Shown piece by piece: positions 22,483 to 33,599 of a stretch of 64,000 bases of DNA (positions within the stretch are counted from its first letter, which is position 1; each line of letters starts with the position of its first letter). The notes under the pieces were generated by a model. That model saw only the letters and a program-made list of their open reading frames with translations. It did no database searches and was not told where the DNA came from. The position numbers and the translations under genes were made by a program. This DNA is from Enchytraeus crypticus (lineage: Eukaryota > Annelida > Clitellata > Enchytraeida > Enchytraeidae): positions 62,001 to 126,000 of the forward strand of contig CAJHZI010000241.1 of the NCBI GenBank assembly GCA_905160935.1. The letters run 5' to 3'.

Positions 22483-23860
22483 AAATACACAATAAATATA
22501 TATATACTAAATGTATATAAATGTATATATATATATATATATATTTATTATACATATACATAAATATTTATTAAACATATACATATAAATATATATATAT
22601 TTATTATACATATACATTTGTATATGTATGTATAATTGTATATACACGTATATCGACATTTATATTTCGCAATACACATAATTATGAAGTCGATAATCTA
22701 GTAAGCAGCAAGCTTGCATAATGAGCAAGAGGACACGGATTAGAGACCCAGCCGAACTATGTAAGTACACTTGTGGTGCAGAAACCAGACGTTATACTTA
22801 GTCCCGCAGCGTATTTTGCAGATAACAAATTGTGAGAATCGATCAAAAGCATTTAATAATGTTCAGTAGGCCTAAGAGAACAATTAGAGTGCTAATGTCG
22901 TCAATGACAACATCGAGAACTACAAATGATTCCATTAATGACAATTGTGTACAAACATACGGTGCCGTACAATAAGAGCAAAATTTCAATGAGTCAAAAA
23001 AGCGTCTTAAACCTTTGCCCATGTTGTTTTGTATGAAAAAAACTTAAATCTTTCTCAGACGAGAACATTATGAGTACAGGGTAAAAGGTCATTTGAGGCC
23101 AATCAGTGTATCTACGTTGTACTGAATAGTTGCCTACACCTGTACTACAGGTAGATTGTATAAGTCAATGCATCTAATTATACGTGTATGCTTGAAGTTA
23201 GAACTCATACAGCGCAGGCCTATTGTCGTAGTTTCTAGTATCGTACGTATATGGTAATGCGAGCATAGTGCAATAACAGTCAGTCAATTATTCATTAGAA
23301 AATTAAAGATTTTCTTAACGCAGTGCTTTGCAAAAATTGTCTAACTACAGTAGTAATTCATGTACATACAGTAAAATAATGTATAATAATAGCATTTCCA
23401 CTTACACACGTAGGCATATACATAAATCTGTATTACGCAAGCTATTTAATAGTCATTTGAAATGTATTTATGTATAGATTATAAATTTAGTATCACGTCT
23501 TAACTATTGTCAGAATATCAATAATAATAGAGTATCAAGTCATAATGTTGCCTCAAAAATGTTTCCTAGCCTAACACAAGGCAATATAGGCTTTCATTTG
23601 AAAATGTAAATTAAAGCTTGTTCTCAGCTCTTTGTCAGCTATAGTTTAATTAACGCCATTCGTCAAATCTTTACCGTCAAATAAAAGTACACGTGTCTTA
23701 AGACCCGCTATGGCGTGTTAAAATCAATCAAGCGCATCGTCTGTGGCATTCACAGTGTCCTTATTAGAGCAGAACAGTGGATCAATAACAGGTGTTTGAG
23801 ATATAGGCAATCACATTGGAGAACTCTTGCAACTCTATATAGCTCAAAAATAAATTCTCT
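21600..23860. other. No gene seen
   Basis: Unique AT-rich sequence with (TA)n and TATACA tracts at 22430-22660 and one SINE-E. Slightly richer sequence at 23580-23830 shows no open frame with splice sites. Confidence 0.5.
22684..22805 (+). mobile_element. SINE-E, diverged
   Basis: AGTAAGCAGCAAGCTTGC and GATTAGAGACCCAGCC resemble the A/B-box region; the end is CCAGACGTTATACTTAG. Confidence 0.45.
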
Positions 23861-23865
23861 GAATA

Positions 23866-24110
23866 AAGTAAAACACGCATTATAGTGAAATGATCAACTA
23901 AGTTGATGTCTATCATTTTTAATACCACATGTTAAAATCGTTAGGCAATTTAGACCATTTCAGTATAACCAGTCAAGGGAATGTCGGAGATTTTACTCTC
24001 AGATCAGCGCGGCTGGGATTCGAACTCACGAGGGTCCAATTCACCTCAGGATCTGTCATTTAAAAGTTCATGACGTAATCTATACCTCTAACCATTACAC
24101 TATTAATAAA
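23866..24110 (-). mobile_element. SINE-B copy
   Basis: The minus strand carries a B-box-like GAGTTCGAATCCCAGCCGC, then ATCTGAGAGTAAAATCTC and the GCGTGTTTTACTTTATT end. Confidence 0.8.
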
Positions 24111-24171
24111 TTCTGTGAATCTAAAACATCGGCGCAATTGAAATGAAATTAGTGACTAATAAATATAGACT

Positions 24172-24366
24172 TACCCGTGTTATGTTCGGGCGGCAGAAGA
24201 ATAGGCCAACCGGAGACTGCACGTGTCGTAAAAGGCGACAAAGCACTGAGATCCAAACCAAAATCAGAAAGGGCATCCGGTTGGTGAGCGCCTATGCTTC
24301 AGGAATAGTAATAAAATTGTCTAAAATCTGATCCTAGCTTAACTAGGATTCAAGGAAATGATGACA
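24172..24366 (+). mobile_element. SINE-C copy
   Basis: GACTGCACGTGTCGTAAAAG, CAGAAAGGGCATCCGGTTGG, AACTAGGATTCAAGGAAATG. Confidence 0.8.
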
Positions 24367-24369
24367 ATT

Positions 24370-25660
24370 ATAAATGTATATAACTCTATATTCATTATTT
24401 TTCTCAACCTTTTCTGGTCTTATGAACCATAGCCCATTCACAAGTCTACTCGTGCTAATCAGAACTGCCTATAAATGTAGGTGTTCAAACAGCGTATCAG
24501 GACAAATATTACTCCGGATTGTGCAATATTGTAACATAATATTGTTTATAAACTAATAAATTATAATTAATAAATAAATAAGAATTAATAAAAATAAATC
24601 AAAGTCTCTTTCAGCCAGTTAGCGAAAAAATTAATTTACAGAATAGTAGACAGCAAAAATAATTTATAAGACGACAAATCAAAGAAAAACTTTTGCAGAT
24701 CTACTTAATTTCACCAATAACAACTTTCACTGTAGACTAACGAAGAGCAACTTGAGTTTCATAACAATGCCTACAAAATGCATATCCCAGATTGGTTCGC
24801 ATCCTGCTAAGCCTGTATATCTCCAGTGCATTATCTTTCAATACAAAGGAGGCTTCGTGATCTAATTGTTAGCAAGTGGGCAAAGGGAGAATAGAAATCA
24901 ATAGATCTTATGTAAATATGCCTTTGTTAAGTCATTAGGACTAATGTTGCTGATTCTCTAAACCCAGTTTGGCCGCCAAAACTTTCTGCTAGATATTCGG
25001 TCATTTAGTATCGTTTATTTGTTCATCACAGCACAGATTATACAAACAATAGGAACCTGCATGTAGTTATATAAACAAATAAAAATACGAAAAAGGATAC
25101 CATAAAAGAGCCATAGCTCTGTTCGGTAATACCATAATTAGCAGCCAAAACTAATATTATTGTTAAAGATATTGTTTAATGTTGTTTTGCTCCATGCATC
25201 AAAATTTAAAACACGTCTATGGGGATTCTCACAAAGCTACAAAACCCTCTTTTGTTGTGGCTAATCAATAAATAAAAAACTGAGTTTAAAGAGAAATTAA
25301 TTATTAAAAAAGATATTGTCAAATGCGATCTGGCTGGGAATGAAATCGAAGGCTTTCCGTTTCTCAATCAAGCTTGCTGCCAATGTTGCTGCAGTTCTGT
25401 TATCCATAAGCATACAAGTAATTCTAAATAGCCTATGTGGATAAATCCCAAAACCACAAGCCAAATTTATCGTCAGTTTCTTATCTCGCAAGCATATCAG
25501 CGACGAGTACTGGAATTGAATTCTGACCCGATCTAGGACGGAACCCGATCTAGAAGTAGTAGGACAATTAACGGATCTACTGCCAATCAACCCCGAGAAT
25601 AAAAGTGAAGAAGCTGCTCAGCGCAGATTGAATTGCGCAACTAGGCAGCTAATCTCTTAA
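24370..25660. other. No supported gene; one 97-codon frame noted
   Basis: A minus-strand frame at 25297-25590 is open but resembles nothing I know and lacks clear splice sites. Confidence 0.45.
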
Positions 25661-25671
25661 ATAAACAAAAC

Positions 25672-26025
25672 TTGGCCAAGTGGCGGTCCAAGGTACATAT
25701 TCATACTCATAGTCTGCTTTCTCGCTCCATAAGAGCACTCCTTAGGTTAACAAGTTAATCCCTTCACAAAGTCTATGCCTTATCCATACCTTATGTAGCC
25801 TATTGCTTGGGAAAAATATGGCTTCTTAGGTGGTTTCCCCTTGCCTTCCTAAGTTAGGTGGATTAATTACCATTTAATCCTGGGGGAAAATATTTCATGG
25901 TGAGGTGGGTCCGCTCTTGCCATCCTCAGCTCCTGCCTTTAGTCGCCTCTTACGTACACGCGGCAGAATGTTTGTGGTTTCCCTATTCTGCAGTGGTCCA
26001 ACCACACCCGAACACAACACGGGGG
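25672..26025 (-). mobile_element. SINE-D full-length copy
   Basis: From AACTTGGCCAAGTGGCGGTC through TTAATCCTGGGGGAAAATAT to GTGGTCCAACCACACCCGAA and CACAACACGGGG; about 350 bases, a good reference copy. Confidence 0.88.
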
Positions 26026-26056
26026 AATAATACCAAAAGCAAATGGAACATTATCA

Positions 26057-26205
26057 TCATAATTATCATCATCTCCTCTTGAATCCCAGTTCAGCTAGGG
26101 TGGGGAATATTAACGTTTTAATTTGTTTTAGACTTTTAGAAAAGGTAGTAACAGTAATTCTGAAGTCTAGTTGCTCACCAACCCAATGCCCTATCTGACG
26201 TTGAT
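26057..26205 (-). mobile_element. SINE-C copy, 3' part
   Basis: CATCTCCTCTTGAATCCCAG and TTGCTCACCAACCCAATGCC on the plus strand. Confidence 0.7.
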
Positions 26206-27116
26206 TCTAAAAAGCAAATAAACCAAAGAAAAAAGACAAAAGAACACATAGAACATTAGCAGAATAAATGTTACATACTAGAACAATCAGGTGACATGTT
26301 GGAATCCTGGCTGAGGCGGTTTAACTGACAATTTGCCAGGAGTCTGGAACACGCTGTGGAGTCAATGATGGCCATCACTGAGAATCGAACCTCGGGAGAC
26401 CAAATCTGATGGTGACGATGACCTTATAGAATTTTATGAAATCGATACGGGAAATTCAATTTGCAGATTTCCGATATTACTGAAAGCTCCGGTATGATCA
26501 GACTCCAACAACAATTAAGATTTATTCAGTATTTCTTATCGTTTTTTCTCAATAGTTTGAAATTCTGTTTTGTTGAAAATATTCGCTTTTGACTAATTGT
26601 ATGTAAATAGATTCGCTTTTAACTAATTACATGTCTCTAGTGCTAGAGACGATATTCTTCTTCTTTCTGTTTCCGCTTCTTTTCTATACAAGATCTCGTC
26701 TGATTTTAGAAATGACTTTGTTGTCAAATGTTTTTCTCAGCTACAATCTTATCTATTGTTGCATCTCATTTACTAAAATAATTATCGCTCGCTCCTATAG
26801 AATGTAATTTGTATATTTCTAGAAAGTATTTCTAGATTATAAATAAAGCGACACTTCTTACGATATAAAACTAAGATGCCATAACAGTGTTCACGCTCTT
26901 ATACTTCGATGTCTCGATAAAAAGCTCAAAGTCTTTAATTAAGATTTCCAGTGTTTTGCAATGCACATTCACTGGATTCCAAAGACTCATCCGCGATTGG
27001 TTGAGCCCTGCTGAAATATCAAAATATTAATAATCATAGTCCTTGTAAACTCTAAATACAAAATGTACTTGCACAATGTGAAACGAACAGGTATAAATAC
27101 ACAAAGTAGGCCTATA

Positions 27117-27170
27117 ACGTCCCTGACATCATCCTTGGATGAGGAATCGGACGTTAAACCATTATTATTT
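27117..27170 (+). repeat. LINE-type 3' tail fragment
   Basis: ACGTCCCTGACATCATCC, then GAGGAATCGGACGTTAAACC and ATTATTATT. Confidence 0.8.
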
Positions 27171-27449
27171 TATGTAGTACTAATTGATATTCTATGAAAT
27201 TTGTAAGTAAAATAAATGTAGATGTAACAGTTTGAGCCTATTCCTACAGGTAGGAGATTTGTAGGAGTCTTTGCTTTTTAAGTTGGTAGCTAAGGCGAGA
27301 TGAACAGCCTAAAAATTACTTATGACAATAATTCAGTTTCATCGTCGATGAAGATTAAGATAATAACCGTTTATTCGAAAAGCTTCATAGTAAATCCGAC
27401 ATCACACTGGTACATGTACAATCCGGTGTTCGTGAGATTAATTACTCTC

Positions 27450-27745
27450 TCACTCTCCAGTGTTTTCCAACTGGCAGGTCCGAGGTACACATTCATAAAC
27501 AGAGTCTGCTTCACGCTTCATAAAGAGCACTCCGTAGATCAGTAAGTGAATCCTTTTGCAAAAGCTATACGTATGTCTTATCCATACCTTATGTAAACTA
27601 TAACTTTCAAAATTATGGATTCAGAGATGGTTCCCGTTGCCTTCTTCACTTCTTGATTAGGCGTCTCTTACGGTACGTGCAGTCGGTGCAATTAACGGTT
27701 GGTATATTCTTCAGTGACACGGACACAACACGGAGACATTAGCTA
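27450..27745 (-). mobile_element. SINE-D copy, C/D hybrid 5' end
   Basis: The 3' part matches SINE-D (TTTTCCAACTGGCAGGTCCG); the 5' part carries ACGTGCAGTCGGTGC as in SINE-C. Confidence 0.75.
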
Positions 27746-28028
27746 CCATATTCCTGCAAATCTGATGTTCTGCATCATAAGCGTCAATCAGTAAAAGCTC
27801 CGAAATCAACAAAAAACTATAGACGTCTTTGCTTCATTAAACTTTCTAATTAGGAATTCACGCTACTTTCTTTCAGTTTTCATTCATTTTAAGCAGAGCA
27901 TGATATGAAAGTTATTTTAAAATACTCTTTTACGAAGTATGCCGTTAGTCTTCTGGTACTGCTCTATAAATAAAACTAAAGTACTAAAGCAAATCTTCAC
28001 CTCTCTTCATTTTATAACTCGCAACTGT

Positions 28029-28156
28029 TAAAGATAATGTTAACGTCAGTTTCCTTTCTCGAACGCGATGTCAGTGACGGGCGAGCCCAGGATGTAAACC
28101 CCGCACATACTGATCCGTGATCGATTATCCTACCGACTTCGCCACTGGCTCCAGCC
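28029..28156 (-). mobile_element. SINE-A copy
   Basis: Complement of GGCTGGAGCCAGTGGCGAAG and TGTGCGGGGTTTACATCC. Confidence 0.8.
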
Positions 28157-28859
28157 CTGAAGAGACTCAATGGTCCGCCAAGAGAACGGTAGCTAGTTGT
28201 TTCAGAGGTCTAGATTTCAATCACCGATATGGCAACCTCAAATAACGGCCAACAGCAGGCTGTTTTATACTTAAACATTATATCATATAATTACGTATAG
28301 TCGATAAGTATTTAGCCAGACATTATTGGTCAACAGCAAGCCGATTTCGGAATAAAATTCCAAACAAATCGAAATGTGTTCGCGGCAAACAGCGAACGGG
28401 ATTTTGAAACACAAACGTAAGATTTGTTCAGTTGAAAATAAAACTGATACATTTAAAAAGATAAAATATTTAAACAATATCTTACTACTAGCACTCACTT
28501 TAAGCATTAGTCATATTATACTATAGTGTGCCTGTACTTTTATAGCAGCGTAACTATACAATCAGCTGAGCAGCGCATTATTATAATAGCCATGCAAGTT
28601 CATAACCAGGTCAAACAAGATTAAACCATTACGCCGGCCTACATCGTACAATGGGAAAACTTACGGCCTGAATTCGTAACTTTAATTCCATAATACACAT
28701 GAATAAGAAGAAAGCAGGTGATTGGCAGACGAAGAGGACATTTCACAATTTTATTTTCAGGTCAAAATGACATAAAAATGATAGGTCATGTACGACTGTA
28801 GAAAACTGAGCTTTCACTCGATTCACGCATGCGTGGTCAGTGAATATCAATTACTGGTT

Positions 28860-29092
28860 CACTTACTCTGCTTATTCGCTCGCTCTCTCACTCATTCACA
28901 CACTTACAAACTCACTCACTCACTCACTCAGTTACTCACTCACTAACTCACTCAGTTACTCACTCACTAACTCACTCACTCAATCACTCACTCAAATCAA
29001 TCAATCAATAAATAAATCAATTAATCAATTACTTAATCAATCTACCGATCAATCCATCACTCAATCAATCAATCCATCAATCCGTTTATAGT
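28860..29092 (+). repeat. (ACTC)n / (ATCA)n microsatellite
   Basis: CTCACTCACTCACTCAGTTA passes into AATCAATCAATCAATAAAT; the open frame across it is only repeat. Confidence 0.9.
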
Positions 29093-29717
29093 TAATAAAT
29101 TAATTGAGCAATCACTATATCGTTCAATCTCCAATGACACTCGCTCAATTGTTGCTTATTAGGTCTAAACTAGCTGAAGTTGGGTTCGGAATACAGTTAA
29201 GCGAAAATTTCTATAAGGATGTTCTTTTTAAAACAGATTTCTAAAGACCGGATGAACAGAAATAACAAACATAAAACCTCAGAAGTCAGGTTTTTTCTTC
29301 AGCAAAGACACTTTAGATTTCGTAATAGTAATTCAGGCATTTTGAAGAAAGTTAAGCATAGGCTATAGAAATTTCCGAGCTCTACTCGCGGTAATATAAA
29401 CACAAATTTTCCTGTTGGCTTAGTTGATAAACATACAATTTTTAAAAATAATAGATCTTCATTGAAAGCAATTTTGATATACCGATCTTCATTAGGAACA
29501 ACTTTGATTTACAGATCCTCTTAAAAGCAAATTAAATTTCAAACTGCGACAAAGATTTATCAGAAATTTGTAGTAATATTAGCATTCCATTTTTATATTA
29601 CCGATTAGTGTATAGCCCTTCTAAATCTTCAAAATTTATGAACCAGTTCATATTAATATTCATAGTCCATATTCAGTTCATATTCACATTTATAGGCGAT
29701 ATCGGAGATACAGGAAT

Positions 29718-29945
29718 GCTCCAATATGCAGTTAAATGCTCCAATATGCAGTTAAATGCTCCAATATGCAGTTAAATGCTCCAATGTGCAGTTAAATGCT
29801 CCAATATGCAGTTAAATGCTCCAATGTGCAGTTAAATGCTCCAATATACAGTTAAATGCTCCAATATGCAGTTAAATGCTCCAATATGCAGTTAAATGCT
29901 CCAATCTGCAGTTAAATGCTCCAATATTCAGTTAAATGCTCCAAA
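29718..29945 (+). repeat. 20-bp minisatellite, about 11.5 units
   Basis: The unit GCTCCAATATGCAGTTAAAT is repeated with exact 20-base spacing and single-base variants at 2-3 positions. Confidence 0.95.
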
Positions 29946-30117
29946 ATTCAAACACATTAGAAACACAACGTTTTATACTCAGTCCGAGGAGAAATTGAGA
30001 TCCAAATAAGTGCATGTCCGTTATCTGATCCGAAGATTTATACACACAAATACAATGAATGCCATGACTGGAATAATTAATAAACTATTCCCTTTCTATT
30101 CTGTTATTATTGCTGGC

Positions 30118-30205
30118 CTCTTTAGATTTATGCCATACGGCAGGTCCAGTCACAAAACGGTTCGCAGAGTCAGCTATCTCGCTCACAAAGAGCACTTTAG
30201 AATGT
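30118..30205 (-). mobile_element. SINE-D 3' fragment, decayed
   Basis: GCCATACGGCAGGTCCAGTC and CTCACAAAGAGCACTTTAGA. Confidence 0.5.
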
Positions 30206-30206
30206 T

Positions 30207-30442
30207 TTAATAGCGTAGGGGTAACGTCATGAAGTTTTAAGTGACAGATCCTGAGGTGAATTGAACCCTCGTGGGTTCGAATCCCAGCCGCGCTGATCTG
30301 AGAGTAAACTCTAGGACGTTCACTGGACTGGTTACACGGAAAATGGACTAAATGGCTTAGCGGTTTAAACATGTGGTATTAAAAAGTGATAGATATCAAT
30401 ATAGTTGATCATTTCGTTGTAATGCGTGTTTTACTTTTTTCA
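30207..30442 (+). mobile_element. SINE-B copy
   Basis: TAGCGTAGGGGTAACGTC (A-box-like), GTGGGTTCGAATCCCAGCC (B box), then GATCTGAGAGTAAACTC and TAATGCGTGTTTTACTTTTT. Confidence 0.85.
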
Positions 30443-31085
30443 TCGATCAAAAAGTTGATCCTATCATAAATGTAATATCCCTATCATACCATAGTTATTC
30501 CTATAGGGAATCGAACGTTAACCATTTATTTTATTCCTTGTAATATCAAGCCTTATTGTATTTTTTGTAATAGAAAATGTAGAAAATGTGACTCTGAGAT
30601 TGTTTTCCATTTACATCCTCTACTCATTCTTAGTCGTCTCTCGTACTACACGCAGGTGGAGGTTGGTTTATCATATTTTTTCAACAAATCGGTTAAAGTA
30701 GAAGCCTTTATAATACAAATAGCATCTCGAATTAAATAACACTAAACTGATTAATCGAATCAATTATTCTAATCGATCGTTCAATGACGGCTAAGTGTTA
30801 CCATGAACCTATGCAAATGATTAGAGATTAATTCATAACAGTTCTAGCAGACAGCACCTGCAATTTCTGCCTCATAAAATTTCAATTAGAATTATCAATG
30901 TTTAATTATGCCGTAAAAACCGGAACGATCAAGATTTGCCGTAAATTTCTACAGATTAGTTCAATGAATGCGGTCTACGCAGGTACAGTTGGACAGGTTA
31001 GACCTATAGGCCTACACTTGCACAATATACCTTAGTCACCTCACCGTGTTGAAAAATCATAAGTGAAGGTTTAGCTTAGAACGTT

Positions 31086-31238
31086 GCCATCGCCGATTAC
31101 CGACATGCCATTACCGACACGATGTCTGTAAGATATTCGACCGTGGATCAGTATGTGCGGGGTTTAAATCCTGGGCTCGTCCGTCACTGACATCGCTTTC
31201 GAGTGAGGAAACTAACGTTAACACTAGCTTTACTAGCT
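31086..31238 (+). mobile_element. SINE-A copy
   Basis: GTAAGATATTCGACCGTGG, GTGCGGGGTTTAAATCCTGG, CTTTCGAGTGAGGAAACTAA. The first 45 bases are irregular. Confidence 0.8.
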
Positions 31239-31700
31239 TTTAGCTTTACCAGAAGTTGGAGCTGACGTTAATGCGTCAGATTGATGTTGGTATTGAAATA
31301 TTGATATTGGTAGAATACTGCATTTTATCTCATTCTAATCATTAATATGCCTCCAAATATCAAAGATCTAGATTATTATATGCACTTGATTCTACCTCGC
31401 TAAAGGATCACATCATTGATCAATCAGCTAATTTACTTCAAGCATAGACTTCAGTGACAACTAATGTGTCAAAGAGTAGTTCTGGCTGGGGTCCTCTAGG
31501 ATATGAATTCAAGTTGTCCATATGATCTCTCTCAGTGGACGCCTACTAGCATGTCCATCATGGCATATTGCTCTATATCTTATATTCAACTACAATTGAA
31601 CAAGTCGTGGGTTTATATTTTTTAATTGACAGGATTTAAAGAAGGAGATTATTTTATATGTCAATTATACTAATCGTTATCATCTTTGTAATAATGTCTG

Positions 31701-31906
31701 GAATTTGAACGCGGCTGGAATTTGAACCCTCGTGGGTTCAAATTCCAGCCGCGCTGATCTGAGAGTAAAATCTCGGACATTCACTTGATTGGCTACACGG
31801 AAAATAGAATAAATTGACTAACGGTTTAAACATGTGGTATTAAAAAAGTGATAGATTTCGACATAGTTGATCATTTCACTATAATGCGTATTTACATTTT
31901 TTACTT
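31701..31906 (+). mobile_element. SINE-B copy with palindromic head
   Basis: The body matches the family, but the 5' part is replaced by a perfect inverted repeat of its own B-box region (31710-31753). Confidence 0.8.
31710..31753. repeat. Perfect 20-bp-arm palindrome on SINE-B B box
   Basis: Arms 31710-31729 and 31734-31753 are exact complements around TCGT; the right arm is the normal GGGTTCAAATTCCAGCCGCG. Confidence 0.95.
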
Positions 31907-32284
31907 TTTAAAATAGTTTTAGTATTTAAATGAACAGATAGTTGCTAGTGTTCGAAATGAGATCAAGTAAAATTATCCAATAAGTACAGTTGACTTCATT
32001 TCAGAATGCACATCAGTAGCATAGCCATGCAGAAAACTGCGATTTCATTTTGTAACAAAAAGCTGTTGATTTAATATTTAATTTGCTTATATAGTTAGAA
32101 ACTTATAATGATACGAGATAGAATAATACGCTTCATATTCTGGGAGTTTAGAAGAATCCAATGAAATTTATTTCATCAAAAATATTACTTTGGCGTGAAA
32201 AGTAAATTGAAAATATTAACTATATACTGTTCACTATGATTTGTATAACCAAAGCAACAATTCATGTCTCCAGATTAATAATGC

Positions 32285-32508
32285 TTACAACAGCTTACAA
32301 CGGCTTACAACGGCTTACAACGGCTAATAACGGCTAACCATGGTTTTAACGAATAACAACAGCGTACAACGGCTAACAACGGCTTATAACGGCTAATAAC
32401 GGCTAACAATGTTTAAACGAATAACAACAGCGTACAACGTCAAACAACTGCTTACAAAGGCTAATAACGGCTTAAAACAGCTTACAACGGCTAATAACGG
32501 CTCGACTT
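32285..32508 (+). repeat. 10-bp tandem repeat
   Basis: Units GGCTTACAAC and GGCTAATAAC alternate, with a longer repeat of about 75 bases containing ACGAATAACAACAGCGTACA. Confidence 0.9.
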
Positions 32509-32865
32509 TATAGTTTTAAAATACATCATAGCCAAAACGTGATAGCAAGTTAATTGCACATCTCTAACCCCCATAGAGCACAAAACTTACATTAGTGTAT
32601 CATGATTAACCATGACGATCAATCTAGGAAATATAACTCTATGTTCAAACTGATATTTTAATTAATTCCTTATATTCATTACAACTGTTTATTGTAAACA
32701 AAGATTTCATTCTTCAATGGATTTCTCCCGGTTTTGACACCTAAATACAGTACTTTTAAGTTCTAAAAGTTTATAACTTTACCGCACACAAACTGTGTCA
32801 CAAATATTCAATTTAAAATTCAGGGTCGTCCATCACCCCAAGCCTAACTCACAGTTCGCCACTAT

Positions 32866-32990
32866 CTGGAGCCAGTGGCGAAATCGATAAGATACTCGAC
32901 CGCGGATCAGTATGTGCGGGGATCATATCCTGGGATCTCCCGTCACCGACATCACTTTCGAGTGATGAAACTGACGTTAACCTTAGCTTT
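32866..32990 (+). mobile_element. SINE-A copy
   Basis: TGGAGCCAGTGGCGAAATCG and GAAACTGACGTTAACCTTAG ends are present; the B box is changed to GGGATCATATCC. Confidence 0.8.
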
Positions 32991-33264
32991 TTATGCGTAA
33001 TTTTTCCATTTGCCTCCTATTTACAACTTCGTGCCCTTTTCAACCCCCCCCCCCATCTATTTTGCAAACTACTCAACTTTGGTCGTTGCTAGCATTGCGT
33101 GGACGCCTCCTGCAGTACTTTTACTCGCCACGATTATTATTAGACTAACGAAATCCGGTGAATTGATTTTATAAGCACAGGCCGCAATAAATACTCGTTA
33201 TATATAATTGATGAATCGATGATGACTGGCTCTAATATCTCAGGCAGTAAGACAAATACGCACG

Positions 33265-33595
33265 TCAAAGTTCGTGCAAGCACACCAACACTAACACACA
33301 CTTACGCACATCACACACATACTCACCCACACACAGACACCAACATACAGACACACAGACACACACACACGCCAACACAAAGACACACTTACGCACACCA
33401 CACATACAGACACACACACAAACACACCAACACACAGACACACTTACGCACACCACACAGTCAGACACACACACCAACATACAGACACACTTACGCACAC
33501 CACGCAGGGAGACACACACACCAACATACAGACACACTTACGCACACCGCACAGACAGACACACACACCGACACAAGCACACATGTATATATGCA
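33265..33595 (+). repeat. CA-rich minisatellite (~55-60 bp higher-order unit)
   Basis: ACACTTACGCACACCACAC followed by AGACACACACACCAACA repeats about five times. Confidence 0.9.
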
Positions 33596-33599
33596 CATG

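Noticed and set aside
25297-25590. 97-codon minus-strand frame
   Set aside because: Open, but without recognisable motifs, convincing splice sites or neighbours; kept only as a note.
29718-29945. Possible CRISPR-like array
   Set aside because: 20-base units abut directly with no spacers, in eukaryotic DNA; it is a minisatellite.
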